In this document: one piece after another, positions 29,601 through 41,623 of the stretch
Layout of the letters: each line of letters begins with the position of its first letter
Position numbering within the stretch: position 1 is the stretch's first letter
Assembly (NCBI RefSeq): GCF_035083965.1
Contig: NC_089723.1
Coordinates: forward strand, 3,410,001-3,474,000
Source: Branchiostoma lanceolatum
Lineage: Eukaryota > Chordata > Leptocardii > Amphioxiformes > Branchiostomatidae
Reading direction: 5' to 3'
Length of the DNA: 64,000 bases
Notes under the pieces: generated by a model
Told to the model about the DNA's origin: nothing
What the model saw: only the letters and a program-made list of their open reading frames with translations
The model's database searches: none
Program-made: the position numbers and the translations under genes

Positions 29601-31753
29601 ATAACAGAGATACAGATTACATGATTATAAGTCCTAATAAGTCTACACACATATTATTACACATACATGGAACAAAATGCATAACAGTGAGAGCTGGTAT
29701 ATGGTTCGTGTCCAATCTTTTTGGTCATTTCTAATTGGTGCATTGGAATGAGTGTGAATAACTTTTTCTCAGATGAAGCCAACCATCTGGACCCTCAAAT
29801 CCGGCTGCTGCTGGAAGTGACCTGGGAGGCGTTGGAGAATGCGGGGATTCCTCCAAGATCCATCCGCGGCTCCAACACCGGTGTCTACATGGGGGTCACT
29901 TCGGGTGAATACCCCTTTTTGACAACCTACCCCTATTCCAACATCAGCCAGTATACCAACTCTGGATCGAACACATGCATGGTGGCCAATCGCATCTCCT
30001 ACGAGTTTGACCTCCACGGTCCAAGCTTTTCCGTAGACACTGCCTGCTCCTCCTCTTTGTACTCCATCCATCTTGCCAGTGAGGCCATCAGAAAAGGAGA
30101 CTGTAGCATGGTCGTAGCTGGTGGTGTCAACTTGATGCTGTTGCCAATAACCACGATAGGTTTCTGCCAAGCAGGGATGCTGTCACCAGATGGCAAGTGT
30201 AAAAGTTTTGACGCCTCCGCCGATGGATACTGTCGAAGTGAGGGGGCTGGCGTAGTTGTCCTCAAGCCACTCTCAAGAGCACTGTCGGATAGTGACAGGA
30301 TCTATGCCGTCATCAGAGGAGGCAGCCTAACCAATGATGGGAGAACACCAGGCATCGCTAACCCCAGCTACGATGCCCAGCTGGACCTTGTGGAGAAAGC
30401 GTGTGCGGCAGCCAACGTACATCCTCACGACATCCAGTATGTGGAGGCACATGGAACAGGCACCAGAGTGGGAGACAGAACAGAGGCAAATGCGTTAGGA
30501 CAGTTTCTTGGAAGGGGACGAGCAAAGGGAGATCCACCTCTCTACATTGGCTCAGTGAAGTCCAACTTCGGACACCCAGAGGGCGCTGCAGGTGTAGCGG
30601 GAATCATCAAGCTTGCGCTCATGATCAGTAAGGGCCAAATTCCCAGGGTGGTGCACTTTTCATCACCAAACCCAGACATACACTTCGATATGCTGAACAT
30701 CACGGTTCCCAGTACTTTGTTAGAGTGGAAAGGGGATGGAACAAGGATTGCAGGATGTAGTTCCTTTGGCTTTGGCGGAGCTAACGCTCATCTCATCTTG
30801 GAGAGGTCTCCATCTCCAGATCTTCATCCAGCTGGAGCCAACAATGACACGATCAACGACAATCGATGCACAGGAGGAATAGGGCGTGAGACAACAAATA
30901 TCATGTTGCTGTCTGGGAACACCAAGGCTGCCCTAAAAGAGCAAGTGGACCACTGGATCTCTTTCATAACAGTCACTTTAGCTTCAAATGAAGACCGCTT
31001 CCAACAGAGCCTGTACACCGCTGCAAACCGTTATCATCACCATGCAGAAAGGCTAGCAATAGTTGTCAACGGACCAGAGGATGCCGTCCAAAAGCTAAAC
31101 CTCATGGCGAGAGGAGAGAGGCCGAAGGCAGCGGTGGAGGGGAAAGTCTCCGAGGGTGGCGATCGCGGCAAGATGGCCTTCGTCTTCTCAGGGATGGGGA
31201 CTCAGTGGAGGGGAATGGCCAGAGAACTTGCCCTGGAGAATTCAGTCTTCAGTGACGTGATACAGGTATGTGCATCACAAGCATTAATTATACCTTTCTG
31301 TTTGTTTTAACAGCAGTGAATGACGAAAATGAACGAAACCACCTCTGCTGTACATGCTACTTACCCCTACTAGTAAACAAATACTAATACAGACCACACA
31401 CGACATTACAAAAGAAGCACACTTCATGAAACGTACTGTTACATTTGATATTCTAATTGTTGGAAAATGTTTCAAGTGCATATCCGCGTACTGTGTATCC
31501 AAGTGTAAGTAACAATCACGTATGTCTGAATTTGCAGAATTATTGCTTTGCAAACCTTCTATGCGCATTATTGGTCATGGGTTTCTTTCTTCTTTCCACA
31601 GCGGTTTGAAGATGTGCTGAGGACACTAGGAGCTGACTGGTCCATAGTCGACATGCTGACAAAGGAGACAGATGCAGACAAGATCAACAAGACAGGTAAG
31701 GCGATATCTTATGTTTTGCAAGTCAGTGAATGGAGAGTTTTCAGTGAATGCGT

Positions 31754-31815
<62 letters not shown>

Positions 31816-34800
31816 GTGGTTGGTTGGTTGGTTGGTTCTACGATTCATTTGTGTGTGTGTGTGTGTATGTCTGCGTGGTTGGTTGGTTGGTTGGTTCTAC
31901 GATTCATGCGTGTGTGTGTGTGTGTATGTGTGCGTGTTAGAAGTCCCCACAAAAAGAAACTCTATTGCAGATTGAAAAATTATGTATTCTTTGTAGCATG
32001 TAAAGATTGAAGAAATATGCAATGATTCAAAAGAATGCAAATCACTCAATATGAACACAACAACATTGCCTCCGTGTACAGACATCACACAGCCCTGCAT
32101 CTGCGCCGTACAGATGGGTTTGGTGGAGCTGTTGAAGCAGTATGACGTCATACCCGATGCGATCGTTGGTCACAGCGTTGGAGAAGTTGCGGCAGCATAC
32201 GCTGCTGGTCTCTTGAGTTTCGAGGATGCCGTGCGAGTGATCTACCACAGAGGAAAGGAGCTCAGCAAGACAAGCGGCCACGGAAAAATGCTAGCCGTAC
32301 TGCACCCGATTGAAGAAGTAAAAGAGCTCGTGGAAAAAGATGAGAACATGAACGTCATCGATGTAGCTGCCACCAACAGTCCCAACCAGATTGTGCTCTC
32401 CGGAGACGTCCGTGCCATTGATAGCTTCCACAACAGGCTGAAGAGTAAAGATATCAAAAGTGTCCTCCTCAAAGTAAACAATGCATTTCACAGCTACCAA
32501 CAGGAACAGGTGAAGGATGACATTCTCAAAGAGCTTAGCATTCTGTCAGCATCATCCAGCAGGAAAACAGAGGCACAGATCCCCATGATTTCCACGGTCA
32601 CAAACAAATGGCTGTCCCCAGAGATAACCAACACTGCCCACTACTGGTGGACAAATATCAGGCAACAGGTCCGCTTCATGCAGTCAGTACAAGTTCTCCT
32701 GCAGGAAGGCTTCAACACTTTTGTTGAGATAGGAGCTCACCCAGCCTTGGGCCCTGCGTTAAAGGATATCTTTAGCACCGCTTACCTTTGGGTGTGAGAC
32801 ATGGGTAATCACCAAGGTCATGGAGGACAGAATCAACTCCTTCGCTACCTCATGCTACCGAGTTATGCTGAGCATCAAAAGAATTGACCGGGTAGCTAAC
32901 AACAGCATTTATGTAATGACCAAAACAAGTCCTCTGATAGAACATGTGAGACGGAGGCAGTTAAGTTTTCTCGGCCACATACTACGTATGCCTGACGATG
33001 AACCTGCCAGGATATATGCTCTGTATGCTCCATCGCATGGCAAACGCAGACGCGGTCGTCAACCCACCTCCTACTTCAACTACATCCAGCAGCTCCTGGG
33101 GGACCACAACAAACAACTTACACCAAAACAGATTGCCGACATGGCCAACAACAAGAGGGACTGGGCGAAGCTCACAGTCGTCTGCGCCGCAGTCGACCGA
33201 TGATGATGATGAGCACCGCTACCTCAAATACCACAAAGCGAAACATCATACCCACTCTGCTACGACCAAGAGACACCTCTTCAACAGCCGATGACCGTGA
33301 AAACATACTGGTCACTACAGGAACCTTACATGTGGTCGGGTATCCAGTCAACTTCAGCCCTGCATTTGAGGAAAAGCACCGACGTGTTCACGACATCCCT
33401 GCTTACCCTTGGCAAAGGGTTCTGTGCAATGCCGGTACAGAAAGCATGACATCACAGTACAAGTTTCCTCAGAAGGTACATCCTTTACTCGGGCAAGCGC
33501 AGGAGACCGCCGAAGGAACGAACAGCCAAAAGTCAAGGGTTTGGATTTCCAATCTTTCAGAAGAATCTGTGCCTTGGCTAAAGCACCACATCCTAGAGGG
33601 CAAGGTGGTCATCCCCGCTACAGCATATGTGGAAACAGCACTGGCTGCAGCCTCTGACTTCTACGTGGATCATGATTCAATCTCCCTGAAAAACATCCAG
33701 TTCAAACGCTTTATGTTTGCCCCCACATCGGAAGCGGTGATCAAATCAACACTTCAACACAAAAGTGCAAAGGAAAAGCATTTTGGGCTGTACAGCAATG
33801 ATGCCTCTGGTTCATGGACGCTTCATGCCACAGCAGAGGTACACAAGGAAGATCTGACCCAACCAAATGCTTCAACCGACGGCATCAACCTTGCCGATGT
33901 CGCAGAAAGATGTTACAATACTGTTTCTAGCGAAGAGGTGTACGAAGCTGCAGAGAAAGCTGGCTTCAACCTCGGTAGCTCGTTCCACGGTGTTACTTCG
34001 TGCACAGTAGCTGAGAATTATGAAGAGGCCCTGATCACAGCAGAGGCACCTGAAGAGATTTCAAGAGAATTTGGACGATATGTCTACCATCCGGCTTTTA
34101 TGGACTCATTTCTGCACACATATTTCTATTTGTCACAAGCAAAAGACAAGCACAGTCGAACCGGGCAGGCAGACTTTGCACCAGTAAAGCGAGTTCCACT
34201 CTCCATGAAGTCTTTTCACATGTTCAACAAAATGCCATCAAAGGTCACCATCCACTTCAAACTTTCCAAGAAATGTCAAGACAGAGTGATGGACGTCACA
34301 GTGATCGACCCCAGCGACCATCAAGTCGTTTGCGAAGTTGAAGAGCTCATGTTTGAGGATATTGATGCAGGCTCGTCCTCCGGAATCAAGCTTTGGAACC
34401 TCCAATGGGAACCCCTTGTCAAGAATGATAGCCATGAAGAGCAAGTGCCTACCACATACAAACATGTGCTAGTCATTCATGAAAATGAAAGCTTTGGGGC
34501 AGCAGTGAGTACAGCACTGCAGGCCAATCTGGGCTGTACAGTTCAGATGATGAACCAAAATGTTCTGTCTGAAAGTGATGGGAGCAAAAAGATGCATGCT
34601 GATTTGGATCACATCATTGTCCTGTATGATTCTGCAAGGCAAGAGCAGGCAGAAGATCCAGGAGGTTCCCATTCTGCTGAAGTTCTAAGAGCCTTTAAAT
34701 GTCTTTCCACCTTTAAGAGCTTGTCACAACTTCATCCCCCCCTACACTTTGGATCTTTACACGCGGGTCCTCCTCAGTAAAAGGGCAGGACATTGTGAGC

Positions 34801-37800
34801 CCGTTCCTTGCAGGTGTATCATCTCTGTGCTTATCCATATCACAAGAATACCCACAGTTCAAGATCAAGGCAGTTGACCTGACACCACACCAGAACTTCG
34901 TCGATGCAGCTGTGGAAGTTGTGTTCGTCCTGCAAGCAAATCTAAGGGAGAATGAAATTGCAGCTCGTACGGATAACTCCACAGGCAAGAAACACGTCAA
35001 CCTATACGTTCGGAGACTGAGCATGATGAAACCTGACCAGATTCTTACAACATGTTCTCCCAACGAGTCGTTGGTATTCGACTCCAAACAAAGGCAAAAT
35101 GGAAAGAAACTCTACAAGGTTCAATCCAATCCAAGGACACCAACGAGGAATGAAGCTACAGTTAAGGTTGAGGCCTTTGCTGTGTGCCCTTTTGCCGACA
35201 TGTTGGGGAGCAATGATGGGCCTGTCAACGACATCCACCTTATCTGTGGCACTGTACATCACCCACCCACAGAAACGATGGTACAGGAGGGATCCAGGGT
35301 GATGGGAGTCGTCACGGGCTGCATCAGTCCTCAAATGAACATACAGATGAGAAACCTGGCGCCCTTGCCGGGTACTGTCGCTTGGGATGATGCAGTTGCA
35401 ATAGTCAAAGACTTCTTGCCAGCATTCTCCTTCTTTCAGACGATCCAGACAGTATGTGAAGGAGATAGAGTTATTGTTTTCCTGCCTGGTGACGACAACA
35501 AAGAGGCACTGGCGTATGCCTCCCTGGCACTACACCAAAAGGCAGAAGTCTGTGTTGTAGCAGATACAATCCAAGATGTAAACATCGAACAACATCTTGT
35601 CTGCACTGCAGGATCCCACCCACCTTCATCGTCAGCATTGATAACTACATATGACAAGGTTGACCAAGACATACCCGACAAACATGCAAACGTGGTGTTC
35701 TTACCTAAAGGAGATAGGACAGAAGACGTCCTCCAACAAGCTAAAAGGAAGCTGAGAGCCTGTGGAGCTTTGGTCAATTTGGGCGGCTCGGCAATCCTGA
35801 TGGAACAACTTCCAAAAAACATCAAATACATCGCTGTGGATCCTCTCGATAGTTACCAAGAAGAGTCATCCCTTTCTTACATGGCGGACAGCATTCAACA
35901 GCTTCTATTAAATTTTGATAAGTCGGCCAACACGCTTTCCTCGCTGATACCATCTGTACAAACCAAAATGGACATGTCCTCTCTGTCCCACATACTGCAC
36001 CAACAACAGAAAGAATTGAAGATGCTCGATATAGTGACCATCGATGACAGGGAAATACAGTTGGGTCTGAACATCGAACAGAACCTGTTTAAAGCTGTCG
36101 ACATAGCTACATACGTCGTCACCGGAGGTCTGAAAGGCTTTGGTCTCGCCCTTCTGGAATGGCTGGCTAAGAGTGGGGCACGCCATCTGGTTGTGCTTGC
36201 AAGAAGTGAACCGAATGGAGAAGCCAGAGTGAAGCTGGAGGCATTGGCGGCCAGGTCTGTTGATGTCAAAGTGATGAAAGTGGATGTTACCGACAAGAAA
36301 GCTGTGGAGGAGGCACTGACTTGGGTACGTGACACAATGCCACCAATAGAGGGGATCTTCCACTGCGCAGCTGTGTATGCAGACAAACTGATTGAACAGA
36401 CTACACAGGACGACTGGGAAACAGTCATGCTTCCAAAAGCAGTTGGTGCCGTAAACTTGCATGACGCCACGAAAAAGCTAAACATCAGGCTTGAACACTT
36501 TGTCCTCATCTCCTCAGCCGTTGCTCTGTTCGGTAACACAGGACAGGTCAGCTACTGTGCAGCCAACAGCATTCTGATAGCACTGGGGGAAGCAAGACGG
36601 CAGGAGGGTCTGCCTTCGACAGTCGCCAGTTTGGGAGTCATCAACACCGTGGGGTTTGCAGAGAGGTCCGGTGCTGTAAAACTCTGGGAGAGAATGGGCA
36701 TGCCAAGCATAACACCACTCGATGCACTGGAAACTATTGGGTGCATGATGGCAAATCAGTATCCACATTTTGGCATCACTGGCACATTCGATGTTCAAAA
36801 ATATTACAATACCCACAAGTCGATGATATTGCAACTCCTACAGGCACACGACACCAGTTTTTCTAGATTCACAACATTGATGCCAAATTACTTGGTCAGT
36901 GAATCAGTATCTCTTTCTGACAACGTTCTTGCTGTGAACAAAGACAGTGGTCTTAGGACCATACAGAAAGAGCTGATTGATTACATATGCCAACAACTAG
37001 GCATTGAAGACCCGGCCGACGTCACCGTCGAGACAAGTCCAGTTTCCCTTGGGCTGGACTCTCTCTTATCTGCGAACATGAGCAACGAAATAGCAGACAA
37101 ATTTGGGGTGCAAGTTACATCCTTGGAACTCCTGAGTGACAAAATGACTGTCAGAATGATCAGTGAATCCATTCATAACAAGATGGTTAACCTAGAGGGT
37201 AGCCAGGGAACAGCAACTGGCTCCCTCAACCCAGTGGTACAGGACGGAGGAAACTCGTGGCTTCATTTCTCTGGTAAACTCCAAGACCCAATTCTTACTC
37301 TGGTCTGCTTCCCTGCAAATGGTGGAGGTCCATCACTTTTCCATCAATGGGGAGAACATTTCGCAAAACACAACATCGAGGTTGTAGTCGCTACACTGCC
37401 GGGATGGGAAAGCAGGGGAAATGAATCGCCTATAAGCAGTCTAGAGCAAATTGTCGAGGCACTTGGGAGTCAAATAATGGAGACGCTGACGAATGACCAG
37501 ATGGCATTCTATGGTCACAGCTTGGGTGCACTCATAGCATTTGAGGTCGCACATTGGATCCACGCTAAAGGCAGCGCATGCCCTTCTCATCTATTTGTTG
37601 GAGGATGGTATGCTCCGTCTCTGCCCTACCCACATCCACAGGAACTGAGGATATCGCCCACATTGTTCGATCCTTCAGCGGGAACACAGCAAGTCAGGGT
37701 TGAGGCTAAAACTTTCTCCTTCCTACCTGAAGCTGTTGTTAACAACCCCGTCCAGCTGCGACGTCTGTTACCATGTCTCCAGGCAGGGATAACAATGTGC

Positions 37801-38139
37801 AAGTCTTACATCTGCAAACATACGGAACCACTCCCATGCAATGTTGTTGCGCTTGGCGGCAAAGATGACAAATTTATCTCCCCTGATCTTCTTGACGACT
37901 GGGAGCTTGTTGCGTCCGATTCACCAGCCTCAAGACCGGCTTTCAGGAAGTGTATTGTGCAGGGTGGGCATTTCTTCATCACAACGTCAAGACAAGACGT
38001 TCTCAACAAACTGACGAGTGTCCTACAAGAAGACAGTGTAATTATTCAGCCACCAGACAAACGTCGAAGGGGTACAGCAACTGAAGTGATGGATATGGAT
38101 AGAAACGAAGCCATAGCCCTCAGCAATGGTTTCCCGTGA
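26643..38139 (+). CDS. Animal type I polyketide synthase (FAS-like), frame disrupted twice
   Basis: Exons 26643-26910, 29773-31265, 31602-31695 and 32082 to stop 38139, all in phase up to the disruptions; roughly 2490 residues without the insert. Domains: KS with Cys181 in DTACSSS, His316 in EAHGTGT and His357 in NFGHPEG; AT with Ser650 in GHSVGE and an NAFHS motif, which suggests malonyl use; DH with HxxxGxxxxP (His codon 33587) and HPAFMDS (Asp 34103); a structural pseudo-KR (about 34390-35000); an MDR-like ER region (35090-35900) lacking the GGVG nucleotide motif, so probably inactive; KR with TGGLKGFG (36121) and Ser, Tyr (36553), Asn; ACP with Ser in GLDS (37060); and an alpha/beta-hydrolase thioesterase with GHSLGA (37519), KDDKF and GGHFF. 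By family it would make a short, partly reduced polyketide from acyl- and malonyl-CoA in the cytosol; the product is unknown. A LINE fragment at 32774-33224 adds in-frame stops and a one-base shift occurs near 34736, so this allele is probably non-functional or misassembled. Confidence 0.9.
26917..27114. mobile_element. MITE with GCTAGGGTCACATTTCC ends in PKS intron 1
   Basis: GCTAGGGTCACATTTCC just inside the donor of PKS exon 1 is the exact reverse complement of GGAAATGTGACCCTAGC ending near 27114. The sub-terminal GC-rich stretches (CCGGCCGGGC) and the GAACGAAAA / TTTTCGTTTC words are also palindromic. About 198 bp, non-coding. The element starts only 6 nt after the splice donor. Confidence 0.85.
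27115..29226. other. PKS intron 1 body, no gene recognised
   Basis: Non-coding intron between KS-encoding exons 1 and 2. It contains a 23-nt T run (about 28001-28023) and no other structure I can support. The short open frames lack family resemblance. Confidence 0.5.
29227..29447. mobile_element. MITE with TTGTATAGTAGCATTAAATC ends in PKS intron 1
   Basis: The left end (29227 onward, TTGTATAGTAGCATTAAATC then CGGGATAAACAAAG) pairs with the right end (CTTTGTTTATCCC..., ATTTAATGCTAGTATACAA) with two or three mismatches. A second internal stem (AAAAGAGGGGAT / ATCCCCTCTTTT) lies near the middle. About 220 bp, non-coding. Confidence 0.8.
31755..31930. repeat. GT microsatellite plus 59-bp minisatellite in PKS intron 3
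   Basis: A GT run of about 52 nt is followed by two 59-bp units of GTGGTTGGTTGGTTGGTTC, TACGATTCAT and a GT tract (starts 31816 and 31875). Open frames rich in Val-Cys here are microsatellite artefacts. Confidence 0.9.
32774..33224 (+). mobile_element. 5'-truncated non-LTR retrotransposon (LINE) inserted in PKS coding exon
   Basis: A different frame from the PKS encodes [12 protein letters not shown]..., then [33 protein letters not shown] and ANNKRDW up to a stop at about 33201. This is the usual C-terminal tail of LINE reverse-transcriptase polyproteins. The stop runs directly into a TGATGATGATGATG tail, as in RTE-like elements (clade not certain). AGCACCGCT(T)ACCT occurs on both sides (32774-32787 and 33212-33224, one-base difference), a target-site duplication; its last bases may be chance homology with the element start. 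PKS sequence ends at [14 protein letters not shown] and resumes with [11 protein letters not shown] in the same frame (offset 438 nt). The first in-frame stop is TGA at 32795. The element's 128-residue tail is still open, implying a young insertion. Confidence 0.88.
34736..34742 (+). other. Apparent one-base frameshift at a C7 run in the PKS gene
   Basis: Upstream the PKS frame reads ...[12 protein letters not shown] and then runs into a stop at 34778. The downstream PKS frame ([20 protein letters not shown]...) is open from about 34743 in a different frame. The switch coincides with CCCCCCC, so a lost C, or two gained, in the animal or in sequencing or assembly is the simplest cause. No splice sites bridge it convincingly. 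It lies in the pseudo-KR linker between DH and ER. Confidence 0.8.
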
Positions 38140-39755
38140 TATTAGTACAGGTCCTGAAAAAATTATTTCGTTGCACCCATCTTACCGAAAAGGTTTGACC
38201 TCATTTTGGAGTGGAGGGGCCTTTGCTCCATCAGCCAGCATTATCATTACGCTCAAATTGTGGTATCACTTTTTTGTTAGCGAAGCATAAAGGTAAACAC
38301 TGAGTAAACAAGTAGATTTTCCAAGGGGGAGGAGCAAAAACTCAAACATTAATGTTTTTCTATCAAAATTGGTAGGCAGACACAACCGTTCATGAGAATT
38401 ACCAAAATGATTTTTTTCCAAAATTCTGCTTTTGTCAAAAGTTATGGGTCTTAAAGGTTCGATTTTTAAGTAATTTTGGTCTTTAAAGTAGTTTTTCAAG
38501 AACTGTAGTTTACCTGTTAGGATCTAGGTATGAATACCATCAGCATGTTATAACCATTACTAGTTATATCATCATGAACTTTATGAAATGGGAATGTATA
38601 TAATGGAAAAGTCTGTAATGTGAAGGGAAATTATCTAATGCAATATCAACTCTAGACATTCCACTGGCATCTTAGTTGCCTTCGCCGTAGGCAGAAGGGT
38701 ATATTTTTGGTCGGGATTTGTGGAGTGATGGTGTTGGCGATATAACGTTTGATGCCATAAACGGATGTTGGTGATTTTTGGTAGGTATGTCTCTGTTGGG
38801 GAGACAAAGGTCAAGTTCGAAGATGGGTCTTCTGGGGGGTTCCTTTGGTGCTGCAGTGGACCTTTTGTGTTTGTCGGTTTGTTTGTTGGTGGCATAACTC
38901 GTTATTGTATTGGTTTGATTGTATTTGAGTGATATACTGGGAATTTTGTTTTGATTGCTTGCTTGGTCTTGGTGTATCATCTACAATAAGATCAAAAAGA
39001 TCATAGAAGTCTGGTTTAAAACAAGCAAGACAAACACAACAAACTTTGCATATTAGACATTCTCTATTCCTAACAAAAGATAATATACATATAAAAACTC
39101 ACCCATCAAAAAGAGCTGACTATATACAAATAGTACCAATTGATAAATCTAGATTCCTACAGGAAAATTCCTATCTATTCTTTAATAATTTACTGACAAC
39201 TTCAAATGTGTCTACAAAATTAACATCTTGAATCTTCTTTGAAATATAACATTGGTCCAAGAGGAAAAACTTAGTTACAAAGTTTCCAGATTAGTAAATA
39301 TTAAAATGTACATGTCATGGGAAAAAAGGCTAACATTAGAGATAGTACAAAACATTTTCTGGATGAAACAATTTAAAAGTACCATCATCAAAATACTTTT
39401 TAGTATAAAAAATTGTTGAGGACTTATTGCCAAGACCATCTTGCATAGTCTTTGTTATTGAAAATTATCTACTAACACTTCACCGCATACAAATTGTTTA
39501 GTTGGAATGTAACAACAGTTCCAATACTTTTGCTAGTACATGTACTATGAAGTCATAAGCTCACATTGTCATAAGCTATAACCATCTTACAAATGTATAA
39601 TAATCCCTAGTGAAAAATAATACAAAAATCTTGGTTTCTTATTATCACCATGTAGAGATTTCCATTTCGTCTTTGATATTTGCAGAGAATGAGACCAATA
39701 TAGAAAAAAGGGATAAAATATGAAGTATATATATACACAAAATTTTAGTTAGACA

Positions 39756-39905
39756 AACATGCAAGGCTTCAAAGTTGCATCACCAAAGGTCTAATAACAA
39801 ACTTAGACCATTAGTTCCCTAAAACACACTGTGCAAGACGTCAAAGTTGCATCTTCCAAGGTCTATGAAAATGAAACAATTAGTTCCCTAAAAACATACT
39901 GTGTC
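39756..39905. repeat. Imperfect tandem duplication, about 75 bp per unit
   Basis: The ordered words CAAAGTTGCATC, CAAAGGTCTA / CAAGGTCTA, TTAGTTCCCTAAAA and ACTGTG appear twice in succession (about 39756-39832 and 39833-39905). Confidence 0.65.
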
Positions 39906-40639
39906 ATTAATATCATCAGAGCCACTTATTTTGAATATTTTTTTCCCAATTATTTGTGATGGAATGGGATCAAAGGAGTGTCACTACAATTACATATAGT
40001 TTGCACCTCTCTACATATATCTTCTTGGAACTGAGGACACCTGTGCAAAATAATGATAGCTTAAATTGAAGGGTGAAAATATTGATCATTATCATCACAG
40101 TGACTACACTAAGTAACCTTAAGCTCTTGTAACACAGTTGAAAAGCTTTGGCCATATTTGTTGATCATCATAGAAGGTTGCCTGCTTTTAATATCAATAG
40201 CAGGTCGTGCAAGACGTGCATAATTTTACCTGAAAATCTATCATATGTAACGGGCTCAGTAACCTGCAAACATAGGCTGATCCCATCAAGCAATGTTTGA
40301 GAGAAAATATCACCGAAAATGTAATTTAAAGTAATGGAAACTTGTGACAGGGGCTTTACTGTTCAGAAGGCACCCATGCACACGATATGATAACAGTACT
40401 GGTGCAGTGTAATATCCCCATTTCACTAGGACAACGACCTCGCCACTCTCTCTGTGGCCTAGAATTGACCAGAGCGCTAAACGAGTTCAGAAGATACAAT
40501 CTTGTTACGTTTTGTGTGTTTTATCGTGTTTTCTGAGTCTGATTTTGCCTGATATTCCAATTAGAGAATCAAGGGTTATACAAATCCAGCTTAGGTCGCA
40601 GTGAGGTTGCAGAGAGAGCGTCGTCTAGCGGAATGGTTG

Positions 40640-40920
40640 CCTGAGAGACCTGATTCAACAAGACCATCATGATATATAGGAATGCGGGCACCAGAAGACA
40701 TCACAAGTCTACAGACCCTACAGAAACTCTACCTTGTACTGTCTTTATTGTACCATTGAGAATAGTCTGAGAGACATGATTTGACACGACGGGTCAGGAT
40801 AGGAATGTGGGCACCGCGCAGACACCACAAGTTTGCTTGCTCACTTGCTTATGTCGAGACCTTCCGTCACGAGTCAAGATTTACAGATCCTAAAGAAACT
40901 CTATCTGTCTTCTCATCATC
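40640..40920. repeat. Imperfect tandem duplication, about 130-150 bp per unit
   Basis: CTGAGAGAC.TGATT, GATAT/GATAGGAATG.GGGCACC, AGACA.CACAAGT and ACAGA.CCTA.AGAAACTCTA occur in the same order in two adjacent stretches. Diverged, non-coding. Confidence 0.5.
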
Positions 40921-41623
40921 AGGGAAGACTGTGTGTTTACCCAATACATTCATTTTTCATATATCATACAACCATTAATAATCAGTAAACTTTTTTACCA
41001 AAAGCAAGGCAACCATTGAATTGTACAATGTAGCCTTGTAAGAGGTGGATTTGAAAGTTGCATAGTATTGTTCACACAGAATATTTCAAGTTGAAAAACT
41101 TTCTGTAACACTTTAATTTGTAAATCATTTGCAAGTTTTGATGTCCAGTATGGACTTGCATCAACATCATTTAGATTCTATTGGCCACAACAGACAAATA
41201 ATATCTGGTCATTATGACACGTTGACAAACAAAATCGGCTATCTATCTAAATTTATCTTAGCAAAAAATCAAAATTTATTAGATTAAATCATGCCAGAAT
41301 GTTATCATGAGTTTGTTGAGACGACAGAATAAAATGTTAAGCTAGCTAGAACTCTTACATAGTTACTGTAAGTTCTTTGTGGTAGATTAGAGAAAAGGAC
41401 GTTTTTGTGGTGTTTTAAGTTGTGGTTGAAACAATTCTGTAGTACAATAATAGTACAACACAAATTGGAAATGCACATTTGCTGTGTCATGAATTTGGAG
41501 TGTAGAGGTCACCGCAAAAATACTACCACCGCAAATATTTGAAGATTTACAGTTCTTTGATTCTAGCTGCCTACATGTACATGTATTGTTTAAGTCCCTA
41601 ACCATCAAAACCGTTATCCTGTG

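Larger units (their letters stand above)
38140..41623. other. Intergenic/3' UTR region between PKS and EPB41L4A, no gene recognised
   Basis: AT-rich sequence between two convergent genes. It includes the 3' UTR of EPB41L4A (minus-strand AATAAA as TTTATT at about 41275-41280) and two imperfect tandem duplications listed separately. Open frames are short and unlike known families. Confidence 0.5.

Noticed and set aside
31548-32010. Open frames rich in Val-Cys repeats on the plus strand
   Set aside because: They are translations of the GT microsatellite and minisatellite in PKS intron 3.
32820-33203. Independent small host gene of 128 residues
   Set aside because: The sequence is the C-terminal tail of a LINE reverse transcriptase with a target-site duplication and simple tail, so it is an element fragment.
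32792-33213. The LINE segment as a normal intron
   Set aside because: The possible GT and AG ends give an out-of-frame join, the acceptor has no pyrimidine tract, and a target-site duplication explains the boundaries better.
34795-38139. The C-terminal PKS half as a separate gene starting MSPFLAG
   Set aside because: Homology is continuous across the C7 run. The Met is internal to the linker and no promoter or acceptor is seen.
38635-38980. Minus-strand open frame of about 100 codons rich in Asn, Thr and Pro
   Set aside because: No recognisable domain, AT-rich context, no splice partners; likely chance.
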